Shown: positions 31,676-40,609 of the stretch, piece by piece
How the letters are laid out: each line of letters starts with the position of its first letter
Position numbering within the stretch: position 1 is the first letter of the stretch
NCBI RefSeq assembly: GCF_001666755.1
Contig: NZ_LZJC01000123.1
Span: forward strand, 1-64,000
DNA length: 64,000 nucleotides
Direction of reading: 5' to 3'
Source of the DNA: Mycobacterium sp. E1214
GTDB taxonomy: Bacteria; Actinomycetota; Actinomycetes; Mycobacteriales; Mycobacteriaceae
Notes under the pieces: model-generated
Databases searched by the model: none
The model's input: the letters and a program-made list of their open reading frames with translations, nothing else
Told to the model about the DNA's origin: nothing
Program-made: the position numbers and the translations under genes

Positions 31676-32398
31676 TCAGTCCTCGCCGAGGATGGCGTAG
31701 ATCTCTCGGCGCGCGTTGTTGACGATGTCGACGATGCGCTGCTGCTGGTCGGCGCTGGCGGTGTGCGCGGCCTGCGCCACCGCCCCGAACAGCTGGCCGA
31801 CGGCCGCCCGCAGGTTCAGGTGGCCGGGGTCGGCCCCTTCGGTGATCTCGTCCCACGGCGGGGTTTCGATCTTGTCGGCGGCGGCGCGGCCCTCGTCGGT
31901 CAGCTCGAACAGCTTCTTGCTGCCCTCGCTCTCGCTGGCGGCGATCAGCCCCTCGTCGTCGAGGAGCTGCAGGGTCGGGTAGACGGAGCCGGGGCTGGGC
32001 TTCCACAGCCCGTTGCTGCGCTCGGCGATCTGCTGGATCATCTCGTAGCCGTGCATCGGCCGCTCGGCAAGCAGCGCCAAGATGGCGGCGCGGACGTCAC
32101 CGCGACGGCCCCGGCCGGGGCCGCCGCGACGTCCCCCGCCGCGACGCCCGCCGAACCCGAACCCCGCGCCGAAGCCGGGACCGAAGCCCGGCCCGAACCC
32201 GGGACCGAATCCGAGTGGGCCGTCGTGGTCGGCTGCCTGCTCACGCAGGTGGTCGAAGAATTCGCGCCGGGCGTGGCGCTTGGCGCCGTGCAGCGCCCGC
32301 CGTTGTGCGGGGCCGAAGGCGGGGCCGGGACCGAAGCCGAACCCGAGGCCGGGGCGGCCGGCGAACGGAGTGCCGGGGGTCATGAATGGGTTGCTCAT
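31676..32398 (-). CDS. PadR family transcriptional regulator with Gly/Phe-rich N-terminus
   Basis: A 240-residue protein. The PadR winged helix is at about residues 98-175 (VRAAILALLAERPMHGYEMIQQI, SPGSVYPTLQLLDDEGLI, YELTDEG-like FELTDEGRAAAD), with a helical dimerisation tail. The first 95 residues are unusual: repeated GFGPGFGP units and an Arg/Gly tract, probably disordered. It is divergent from a membrane-protein gene; two palindromes lie between them, so it may regulate itself and that neighbour. Confidence 0.85.
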   Translation of the reverse strand: MSNPFMTPGTPFAGRPGLGFGFGPGPAFGPAQRRALHGAKRHARREFFDHLREQAADHDGPLGFGPGFGPGFGPGFGAGFGFGGRRGGGRRGGPGRGRRGDVRAAILALLAERPMHGYEMIQQIAERSNGLWKPSPGSVYPTLQLLDDEGLIAASESEGSKKLFELTDEGRAAADKIETPPWDEITEGADPGHLNLRAAVGQLFGAVAQAAHTASADQQQRIVDIVNNARREIYAILGED

Positions 32399-32464
32399 GG
32401 TTGCAGAGTCCTTACGTCTGGTGGGGAGGCGCTGAGGCGCGCCTCGTTGTCTTACGAAACATCA

Positions 32465-32488
32465 CGATATATCGGAAACTATCGCGAT
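32465..32488. promoter_or_regulatory. Paired palindromes between padR-like gene and membrane protein
   Basis: CGATATATCG (32465-32474) is a perfect 10-bp palindrome and ATCGCGAT (32481-32488) a perfect 8-bp one, in the only AT-rich patch of the divergent intergenic region. They are plausible operators for the PadR-type regulator. Confidence 0.4.
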
Positions 32489-32547
32489 GCAACGTTGAAT
32501 TGTGTGAGCGGCGTTTGTCCGGGCACGTCGCGGGTAGGAACAGGGGC

Positions 32548-32931
32548 ATGAACGGCGACAATCACCTCACCGCGAGCCCCGGCGCGGCCCACGGTGGCGC
32601 GCCGGGACGCCGTCCGGAGAGTCGGGGTGGCGGCGCGTGGTTGTGGGTCAACTGGTGCCTAGCGCTCGGGACGGTGCCCGCCGCCGCGATCGTGATGTTG
32701 TTCGCCCTGGGCGCCGCGATGAGCGCGGACGGCTGCGGCGACGCCAGCTGCTCCGGTCACACCGGCATCGACTTCGGCGTCGCCTTCTACGGGGCGCCCG
32801 CGGTCGCCGTGGTCGTCATCGCGATCTCGTTCGGCACCGCCGGGCGCCGCGGCGGCGTCGGGGTCCCGCTGCTCGGCTGGGCGCTGCTGATCGCCGACGT
32901 GGCGCTGATGGCGGCGAGCGTGGCGGGCTGA
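32548..32931 (+). CDS. Hypothetical membrane protein, divergent from the PadR regulator
   Basis: A 127-residue protein with a Gly/Arg-rich cytoplasmic N-terminus and three predicted membrane helices (about residues 34-56, 72-95 and 104-125). A short outside loop holds two cysteines (DGCGDASCSGH). I do not recognise a family. The ATG at 32548 follows CAGGGGC. Location opposite a PadR-type regulator suggests control by it. Confidence 0.6.
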   Translation: MNGDNHLTASPGAAHGGAPGRRPESRGGGAWLWVNWCLALGTVPAAAIVMLFALGAAMSADGCGDASCSGHTGIDFGVAFYGAPAVAVVVIAISFGTAGRRGGVGVPLLGWALLIADVALMAASVAG

Positions 32932-32933
32932 GC

Positions 32934-33761
32934 TCAGCGCGGCGGCGCCAGGCCGCCGGGCAGCCCCCCATCTGGGGGCGCCGGCGCGGCCGGCCAGCCC
33001 GGCGGGGCGTGCCCGGGCGGGGTTTGGCGCAGGCGCGCCAGTTCGCGCCGGTGCCGTTCGGCGAGCACGGCGGCCAGCACCAGCTCCGGCGGGGCGCCGG
33101 CGGGTGGCGGTGGGGCGACGCGGGACAGCACGTCACCGGCGATGCGATAGGCCATCTGCTGGCGCAGCGGCCCATCGAGTTGCGTTGCGCGCGACAGGAA
33201 TTGACGCGCCAGCTCGGCCTGTCCGGGGGACAGGCCGGACAGCTGCAACGACGCGGCCCACCACGCCAGCGCCGGCGGCATCGTGGGTGGCGGACCCGGC
33301 CGGGGACCGCGTTCGTTGACCACCACGGTGCCCGCGAAGATGTCGCCGATGCGTTGCGCCTTGGGTGACAGGATGCTGGCGACGATGGCGGGGCTGCCCA
33401 ACAGCATCCAGATCTCGACCAGCGCGGCCAGCGCGCGAAACACGGCCTGGCGCACCCGTTCCGGGCCGCCGTCGTCGGAGACCACCCGCAGGCCCAGCGC
33501 CATCTTGCCCACCGAGCGCCCACGGGTCGCCGTCTCCAGGATGACGGGATAGCCGATGACGACCAGGATCGTGAAGATCAGCAGCACGGCGTTGCTCAGG
33601 GCGGAATCGAACTGCGTTAGGGTGGCGGCCCACAACAGCAGCCCGAGCAGGTAGCAGACGGCCATCACGGCGATGTCGATCAGCGCGCTGAGCGCGCGCA
33701 CCGGCAACTGGGCGATCTGCACGTCGAGCACTACGGCGTCCCCGGTCACCACCTCCGACAT
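32934..33761 (-). CDS. RDD family membrane protein (Rv3695-like)
   Basis: A 275-residue protein with an N-terminal RDD domain: three or four membrane helices, the family signature RALSALIDIAVMAV near residues 22-35 and TRGRSVGKMALGLRVV at about 79-94. The C-terminal 100 residues are soluble and Pro/Ala-rich. Function unknown; some RDD proteins are ion antiporters. It is divergent from the SpoIIM-like gene and belongs to a conserved neighbourhood with DUF58 and MoxR proteins. Confidence 0.8.
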   Translation of the reverse strand: MSEVVTGDAVVLDVQIAQLPVRALSALIDIAVMAVCYLLGLLLWAATLTQFDSALSNAVLLIFTILVVIGYPVILETATRGRSVGKMALGLRVVSDDGGPERVRQAVFRALAALVEIWMLLGSPAIVASILSPKAQRIGDIFAGTVVVNERGPRPGPPPTMPPALAWWAASLQLSGLSPGQAELARQFLSRATQLDGPLRQQMAYRIAGDVLSRVAPPPPAGAPPELVLAAVLAERHRRELARLRQTPPGHAPPGWPAAPAPPDGGLPGGLAPPR

Positions 33762-33838
33762 GACACCGAACGTTACAGGTAGGGCGCGCGCGGGCGGCCG
33801 CGCCGACCCGCCGAGCGGGTGCGATTACGCTGGCCCGG

Positions 33839-34831
33839 GTGGATGTCGATGCGTTCGTGCTGGCCCACTCCGCCACCTGGGACCGTCTCGACCGGCTGAT
33901 CGGGAAACGCCGGTCGCTCACCGGCGCCGAGGTCGACGAGCTCGTCGAGTTGTATCAGCGGGTCGCCACCCACCTGTCGATGCTGCGTTCGGCGTCGTCG
34001 GATTCGGTCGTGGTCGGCCGGTTGTCCAGCCTCGTCGCGCGCGCCCGCTCGGTCGTGACGGGCGCCCACGCGCCGCTGAGCTCGACGTTCACCCGCTTCT
34101 GGACGGTGTCCTTCCCCGTCGTCGCCTACCGCAGCTGGCGGTGGTGGCTCGGGACGGCGGCGGCGTTCTTCGCGGTGGTCGTCCTGATCGCCACCTGGCT
34201 GGCCGGCAACCCTGAGGCGCAAGCCGCCGTCGGAACGTCAAGCGACGTGCAGCATTTGATCAACCACGACGTGGAGTCGTACTACAGCGAGCATCCGGCG
34301 GCGGCCTTCGCGCTGCAGATCTGGGTGAACAATTCCTGGGTGTCCGCGCAGTGCATCGCGTTGTCGATACTGCTCGGCGTGCCGATCCCGTTCATCCTGT
34401 TCCAGAACGCCGCCAACCTCGGGCTGATCGCCGGGTTGATGTTTCCCGCCGGCAAGGGCGGCCTGCTGCTGGGCCTGCTCGCCCCGCACGGGCTGCTGGA
34501 GCTGACGGCCGTATTCCTCTCGGGCGCAGTCGGAATGCGGCTCGGGTGGTCGGTGATCGCGCCGGGTGACCGGCCGCGTGGTCAGGTGCTCGCCGAGCAG
34601 GGCCGCGCCGTCGTCGCCGTCGCCGTCGGCCTGGTGGGCGTGCTGCTGGTGTCCGGGCTGATCGAGGCGCTGGTGACGCCGTCGCCGTTGCCCACGGTCG
34701 TGCGCGTCGGGATCGGCGTCGTCGCCGAGGCGGCATTCCTGTGTTACATCGGCTATTTCGGCCGCCGCGCCGTCCGGGCGGGCGAGAGCGGCGACATCGA
34801 CGACGCGCCCGACGTGGTGCCCACGGGCTGA
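33839..34831 (+). CDS. SpoIIM/DUF95-type membrane protein (Rv3694c-like)
   Basis: A 330-residue integral membrane protein with five or six helices from about residue 105 on. The conserved stretch NNSWVSAQCIALSILLGVPIPFILFQN and the following APHGLLELTAVFLSGAVGMRLG are typical of the stage II sporulation protein M family, which in non-sporulating actinobacteria has no assigned function. It lies beside RDD, DUF58 and MoxR genes, a common bacterial association. GTG start at 33839. Confidence 0.82.
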   Translation: MDVDAFVLAHSATWDRLDRLIGKRRSLTGAEVDELVELYQRVATHLSMLRSASSDSVVVGRLSSLVARARSVVTGAHAPLSSTFTRFWTVSFPVVAYRSWRWWLGTAAAFFAVVVLIATWLAGNPEAQAAVGTSSDVQHLINHDVESYYSEHPAAAFALQIWVNNSWVSAQCIALSILLGVPIPFILFQNAANLGLIAGLMFPAGKGGLLLGLLAPHGLLELTAVFLSGAVGMRLGWSVIAPGDRPRGQVLAEQGRAVVAVAVGLVGVLLVSGLIEALVTPSPLPTVVRVGIGVVAEAAFLCYIGYFGRRAVRAGESGDIDDAPDVVPTG

Positions 34832-34841
34832 GCGGGCACGG

Positions 34842-36175
34842 TCACAGCCGGCCGGTCGCCTTCATCGCCAGGTAGCAGTCGGCCAGGGCGGGCGCCAGCT
34901 CGCCGGGTGGGGCGTCGACGACCTCGACGCCGCCGGCGCGCAGCCGGGAGGCGATCGCGCGCCGGTCGTTGCGCGACTTCTCGGCGGCCGCCGCGTCGTA
35001 CACCGCCGCCGCGTCGGAGCGCCCCGCCGCCATCTCGTCGACGCGCGGATCGGACACCGCGGCCACCAGCAGGTGATGTCTGGCCGACAGTTGCGGCAGC
35101 ACCGGAAACAGGCCCTCGTCGAGGGCCGCCGGGTTGAGATCAGTCAGCAACACCACCAAAGAGCGGCGCCGGGCGCGCATGGCGACGGCGGAAACCAGTG
35201 CCCGCCAATCCGATTCGATGAGTGCGGGCTGCAGCGGGGCCATCGCCTCGACCAGCTGGGCCAGCAGCTCGGTGCGCGACGCCCCGAACACGCCGGCCCT
35301 GCCGACCCGATCGTGGGCCAGGAAGTCGACGTGGTCGCCGGCCCGCGAGGCCAGCGCCGCCAGCAGCAGCGCGGCGTCCATGGACCAGTCCAGGCGCGGC
35401 CAGCCCGCGGGGTCGGCCCCGCGGCCGGGCGCGACGGGGTCGAGGCCCACCCGCCCGGCGGCGGTGCGCCCGGTGTCGAGCACGATCACCACCCGGCGGT
35501 CGCGTTCGGGTCGCCAGGTGCGCACCACCACGTCCGCGCGCCGCGCGGTGGCCCGCCAATCGATCGAGCGCACGTCGTCGCCCACCACGTATTCGCGCAA
35601 CGAGTCGAATTCGGTGCCCTGTCCCCGGGTCAGCGTGGGCAGCAACCCGTCGATCTCGCGTAGTTTGGCCAGCCGCGACGGCAGGTGCTTGCGGGACAGG
35701 AACGGCGGCAGCACCCGCAGCCGGCCCGGCACCGGCTGCGAGCCCTGGCGCCCGGCGAGCCCGAGCGGGCCGATCGAGCGGGCCGTGACGGTGCGGGCGC
35801 GCAGGTCGCCGCGGCGCACCGGGTGCAAGGCCGTCCGGACGTGCCGATGCTGTCCGGCCGGGATGGTGACGAGGTGGTTGCGCGGGTCCGCGCGGGCGCT
35901 GGGCGGCCAGGCATCGCGGATCTGCCCGCGCAAGCGCCGCCGCCCGCCGTTGTGGATCAACAGCTGCGAATCCGCGTCTTGCCCGAGCCGGGCGGAGCGA
36001 TCCGGCGACCGGGTGTAACGCAGCCCGCGAGGGCTTGCCGCCAGGGCGACGTCGGCGGCCACCGCGATGCTCAGCGCCAGTGCGAGAACCGCGAAAGTTG
36101 TTGCGGGGTATGGTGACAACGCGATGGGCGCGACACAGATCACCGCGACCAGGCCGGTGCGTCCGGTGATGACCA

Positions 36176-36176
<1 letters not shown>
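34842..36176 (-). CDS. DUF58 domain-containing protein (Rv3693-like)
   Basis: A 444-residue protein with two N-terminal membrane helices (about residues 5-45) and a DUF58 core containing the family signature [20 protein letters not shown], followed by a von Willebrand A-like part ([18 protein letters not shown]). DUF58 proteins partner with MoxR AAA ATPases. The GTG start at 36176 shares one base with the moxR stop (TAGTG); the apparent 826-residue frame further upstream is only a shadow over moxR. Confidence 0.85.
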
Positions 36177-37152
<976 letters not shown>

Positions 37153-37156
<4 letters not shown>

Positions 37157-38292
37157 GGGTGTGCGACCTGCCTTTCGATGTCGTCGAGCGCGCGGGCGAG
37201 TTGTAACAGGTCGGCGTCGGTGGCCGGAGGCGGGCCGAACAGATGATAGGAAACGAACCCGGCGTCGGCCCCGCTGCGCCGGGCGACGGTGGCCACCACC
37301 GCCGCGGCGGGCGCCCCCGCACCCAGGCCGAGGCGCGGCAGCAGCCGTTGCAGCGCGGCGGTGCGCAGCGCGGCGGCGGCGCGGTCGCGCGCCCGGCGCG
37401 ACCGGTACAGCCGGCCGCGGCCCTCGACGGTCTCCGACGCGCGCACCACCACCGGCAGGTCTTCGGCGACCAGCGGGCCGGGGCGGCGCGCCTTCCACAG
37501 CGCGACGAGCAGCACCACCAGCCACAGCTGCCAGACGACCCAGATCACGTTCGCCGGGACAAGGTCGAAAAGGGAAGTGGGCGTTGGTGATTCGCCCTCG
37601 GTGTGGTGGGGTGCGTACCAGATGAGCCGAGGCCGGTCACCCGCCAGGTTCATGGCCAGCGCGGCGTTGCCCGCGTGGGCAAGCTCCGCGTTGGCCATGA
37701 AGTCGGCGCTGCCGACCGCCGTCACGACCCGCCCGTCGTCGCGGAACCGGATCAGCACCCCGCCGTAACAGGAGGTGACCCGCCGGGCGTCGGGCATCCG
37801 GTAGCTCTCGGCGGCGCCGAACCGCACCGAACCGGCCCGCACCGCCTCACGCAGCGGGCAATCCGGATCGGTGTCGAAGTCGCTGGCGGGCGACACGCGC
37901 ACACCGGGCAGCAACGCCTCCCGGGTGCGGGCGGTCGGCTCGACCAGCAGCAGGTCGCCCGGCGCCCTGGTGAGGCGGTCCAGCAACGGGTCGGTCAGGT
38001 ACTGGGTCTGCGCCACCAGGATCAGCGCGTCCGGGCGCGCCGCGCGTTCCACGTCGGCGATGCCGTCGGCGACCACGACGTCGACCCCGGCCTCGCGCAA
38101 CAGCGTGACCAGCGCGTGGGCGCCGTCCGGGCCGGTCGATTCGGGGTCCATCGGCGCGCCGGGCCGCGGGGCGGTCAGGTAGGCCTCGATACCGGCGATC
38201 ACGGCGAGCACCGTCAGGGTGACGATCACCCATTGCCAAGTCCGGCGGCGCCGCGCCGGGGGTGCGCTGCGGGGGCGGGCGGCGGTCGTCAT
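37153..38292 (-). CDS. DUF4350 domain membrane protein (Rv3691-like)
   Basis: A 379-residue protein. A basic N-terminus precedes a membrane helix (about residues 20-40). The DUF4350 domain follows (STGPDGAHALVTLLREAGVDVVV; LILVAQTQYLTDPLL), with a second helix near residue 258 (VIWVVWQLWLVVLLVALWK). Topology suggests the central domain is outside the cell. It is coupled by overlap to the DUF4129 gene upstream and moxR downstream, forming a four-gene operon of unknown function. Confidence 0.78.
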
Positions 38293-38945
38293 CAGCGCAC
38301 CCGGGCCCAGGATTCGGTGGCCGCGCCGCCGGCACCCGCCGGTGCCGGGCCGCGCACGCGCGACCTCAGGTGGTCGTCGAGGTCGGCGATCATTCGGTAG
38401 CCGGCCTGGGTTCCCGGCCGTTCACCGTAGGTGACGTCGTCGAACACCGTGGCGGCTTGCGACATTTCACTCAACAGGTGGGGCAGCGCCGCGCCCGCGT
38501 CGGCGGCGAGCTCGTTGGCGGTGCGCCCGGGCGCGGGATTGACGACGCCGGTCTCCTCGAGCTCGCGCGCCACCGCACGCAGCCGATGGCGAATCGCCGC
38601 GACCCAGTCACCCTGCGCGGCATAGGCTTCCGCGGTCGCGCGATGCTGCGCGGCGGTCAACTGCGCGGCCTCGAACAGCAGGTGATCGCCGCGCCGGTGC
38701 ACGCGCAGGGTGCGGCGCGCCAGGTGGACGGCGACGATCACCGCGATGCCCAGCGCGATGACAAGCACGGTCGTGGTGAGCCAGCCGCCGGGCAGGTGCG
38801 ACGTCGCCTGCAGCAACCGATAGATCGTCTCGTTGAGCCATTCGGCGAGTTGCTCGGTTGCCGAGCCTTCGGAGTAGATCGGCTTGTCGAGTTCGGCCTG
38901 GGCGGCCTGCTGCGCGGCATCGCGGTCGATGTCGATGGAGGGCAC
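38292..38945 (-). CDS. DUF4129 domain membrane protein (Rv3690-like)
   Basis: A 217-residue protein with one central membrane helix (LTTTVLVIALGIAVIVAVHLA, about residues 56-76) and a C-terminal DUF4129 domain (DWVAAIRHRLRAVARELEETGVV). It is first or second in the operon with DUF4350, MoxR and DUF58, a grouping seen in many actinobacteria near transglutaminase-like or cell-surface proteins. GTG start at 38945; its stop overlaps the next ATG by one base. Confidence 0.78.
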   Translation of the reverse strand: MPSIDIDRDAAQQAAQAELDKPIYSEGSATEQLAEWLNETIYRLLQATSHLPGGWLTTTVLVIALGIAVIVAVHLARRTLRVHRRGDHLLFEAAQLTAAQHRATAEAYAAQGDWVAAIRHRLRAVARELEETGVVNPAPGRTANELAADAGAALPHLLSEMSQAATVFDDVTYGERPGTQAGYRMIADLDDHLRSRVRGPAPAGAGGAATESWARVR

Positions 38946-38970
38946 GGGTCAGTCAGTCCTCGCTCGGCCG

Positions 38971-40008
38971 CTACGCGGGCCGCGTCAACCAGAGGTTGTC
39001 GGTGGAGGCGACCGCGGCGGGCCCGCCGGCGGCGCCGGTCTGCAGCACCAGGTCGAACGCCTCGGCACGCATGCGGCGGTCGGCGTAGAGCAGCACCACC
39101 ACGCCCGCGTTGAACGGCGCGGTGAGGATCTCCCCGATGGACGCCCCCACGGAGACGATCACGGTGCTGAGTAGGAACATGCCGGTGGTGGGCGTCCCGG
39201 CCAGCAGGACCTGACCGGCGATGCTGAACGGCGCGGCGACGGCGCTGGCCACGACCGCCGCCACCAGGAAGGTCAGCGCGCGGATCCCCAACACCCGCCA
39301 GAAGCCGCCGCGCACCAGCCGAAACGACCGGGTCAGCGCGTCGAGCACGGGCAGCCGTTCGAGGACGATGAGGACGGGCGCGAACAGGACGATCGTCCAC
39401 AGGTACACCAGCAGCGCGACCACGGCGAGGAACAGCGGGATTCCCACGACCACCGCCACCGCGGCGCTGCCGATCGCCGCCAGCACAGCGACGATCACGG
39501 CCGCCAGGCCACCGAGCGACGCCACCGCAACCATTTCCAGCAGCGCCAGCCCCAACAGCGGCAGCAGCCGGCCCTTGATCATCGTCCAGGTCTCGCCGAT
39601 GGTGATCGGCGCGCCGAACACCGCGCGGCCGACGATCACGGTCAGCATGCCCGACAGCAGCATGCCGCCCAGGGCGGTCACCAGGACGCCGGCGCCCACC
39701 GAGGCCAGCGAGGCGCCGATCACCGCGGAGCTCAGCCGTTGCGAGCTGGTGTCCGAGAACCGGCCGTAGGCCGCCAGGGGACCGTAGAAGGCGGTCTTGC
39801 TGATGATCTGCATGGCCACCACGACGACGACCGTCAACCCCAGGGTGGCCCTGGGGTTGGCGCGGACGTAGCCGACCGCGCCGTTGAAGATTTCGCCCAG
39901 GGTCAGCGGCCGCAGCGGGATGATTCCGGGCTTGGCCAGCGGCGCCGACCACGGCGGGCCGTAGGCGTGCGGCGGACCGGCCGGGTAGCCAGGGGGCGGC
40001 GCGGTCAC
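38971..40008 (-). CDS. Glycerophosphodiester-phosphodiesterase-membrane-domain-like integral protein (Rv3689-like)
   Basis: A 345-residue polytopic protein: a Pro/Tyr-rich N-terminus (PPPGYPAGPPHAYGPP), then PLTLGEIFNGAVGYVRANPRATLGL, the typical opening of these actinobacterial multi-helix proteins, and about six to eight hydrophobic segments. Function unknown. The GTG at 40008 is preceded by a 14-codon ATG frame (40005-40049) whose TGA overlaps it, so the true N-terminus may be longer if a frame error exists. It is probably the first gene of the DUF4129-MoxR operon. Confidence 0.7.
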   Translation of the reverse strand: MTAPPPGYPAGPPHAYGPPWSAPLAKPGIIPLRPLTLGEIFNGAVGYVRANPRATLGLTVVVVVAMQIISKTAFYGPLAAYGRFSDTSSQRLSSAVIGASLASVGAGVLVTALGGMLLSGMLTVIVGRAVFGAPITIGETWTMIKGRLLPLLGLALLEMVAVASLGGLAAVIVAVLAAIGSAAVAVVVGIPLFLAVVALLVYLWTIVLFAPVLIVLERLPVLDALTRSFRLVRGGFWRVLGIRALTFLVAAVVASAVAAPFSIAGQVLLAGTPTTGMFLLSTVIVSVGASIGEILTAPFNAGVVVLLYADRRMRAEAFDLVLQTGAAGGPAAVASTDNLWLTRPA

Positions 40009-40120
40009 CGGGTGCCGCGACCTTTGCTGGCGGGGCCGTCGTTCGTCATGGGCTCCATCCTGTCGGCGGACCGGCCATTTCTCAATCTTCTCGATCCCCC
40101 CGGCGCGTAGCGTCTGGGCT

Positions 40121-40585
40121 ATGGCGGAACTGAAGGCCCGGCTGCGGGCCGACCTCACCGAGGCGATGAAGGCGAAGGACAAGTTGCGCACGGCCACCCT
40201 GCGCATGCTGCTCGCGGCGATCCAAAACGAGGAGGTCTCCGGCAAGCAGGCCCGCGAGCTCTCCGACGAGGAGGTCGTCAAGGTGCTCGCCAAGGAGTCC
40301 CGCAAGCGGGCGGAGGCGGCCGAGGTCTACACGCAGAACGGCCGCGGCGAGCTCGCGGCCACCGAGCACGCCGAGGCCCGGGTGATCGACGAGTACCTGC
40401 CGACCCCGCTGACCGAGGCGGAGCTGGCCGACGTCGCCGACACCGCGATCGCCCAGGTCGCCGAGGAGCTCGGCGAGCGGCCCGGGATGCGGCAGATGGG
40501 GCTGGTCATGAAGGCCGCCACGGCCATCGCGGCCGGCAAGGCCGACGGGGCGCGGCTGTCCGCCGCGGTCAAGGACCGGCTCTAG
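40121..40585 (+). CDS. GatB/YqeY domain-containing protein (Rv3688c-like)
   Basis: A 154-residue helical protein of the YqeY family, related to the tRNA-binding C-terminal domain of GatB but free-standing. Family features are the N-terminal LKARLRADLTEAMKAKDKLRTATLRML, and DEYLPTPLTEAELADV in the middle. Role unknown, possibly tRNA-linked. In M. tuberculosis it neighbours rsfB; here rsfB is about 20 kb further on. Confidence 0.9.
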   Translation: MAELKARLRADLTEAMKAKDKLRTATLRMLLAAIQNEEVSGKQARELSDEEVVKVLAKESRKRAEAAEVYTQNGRGELAATEHAEARVIDEYLPTPLTEAELADVADTAIAQVAEELGERPGMRQMGLVMKAATAIAAGKADGARLSAAVKDRL

Positions 40586-40609
40586 CGGGGCCCGCCCTAT
40601 CATCCAGGC

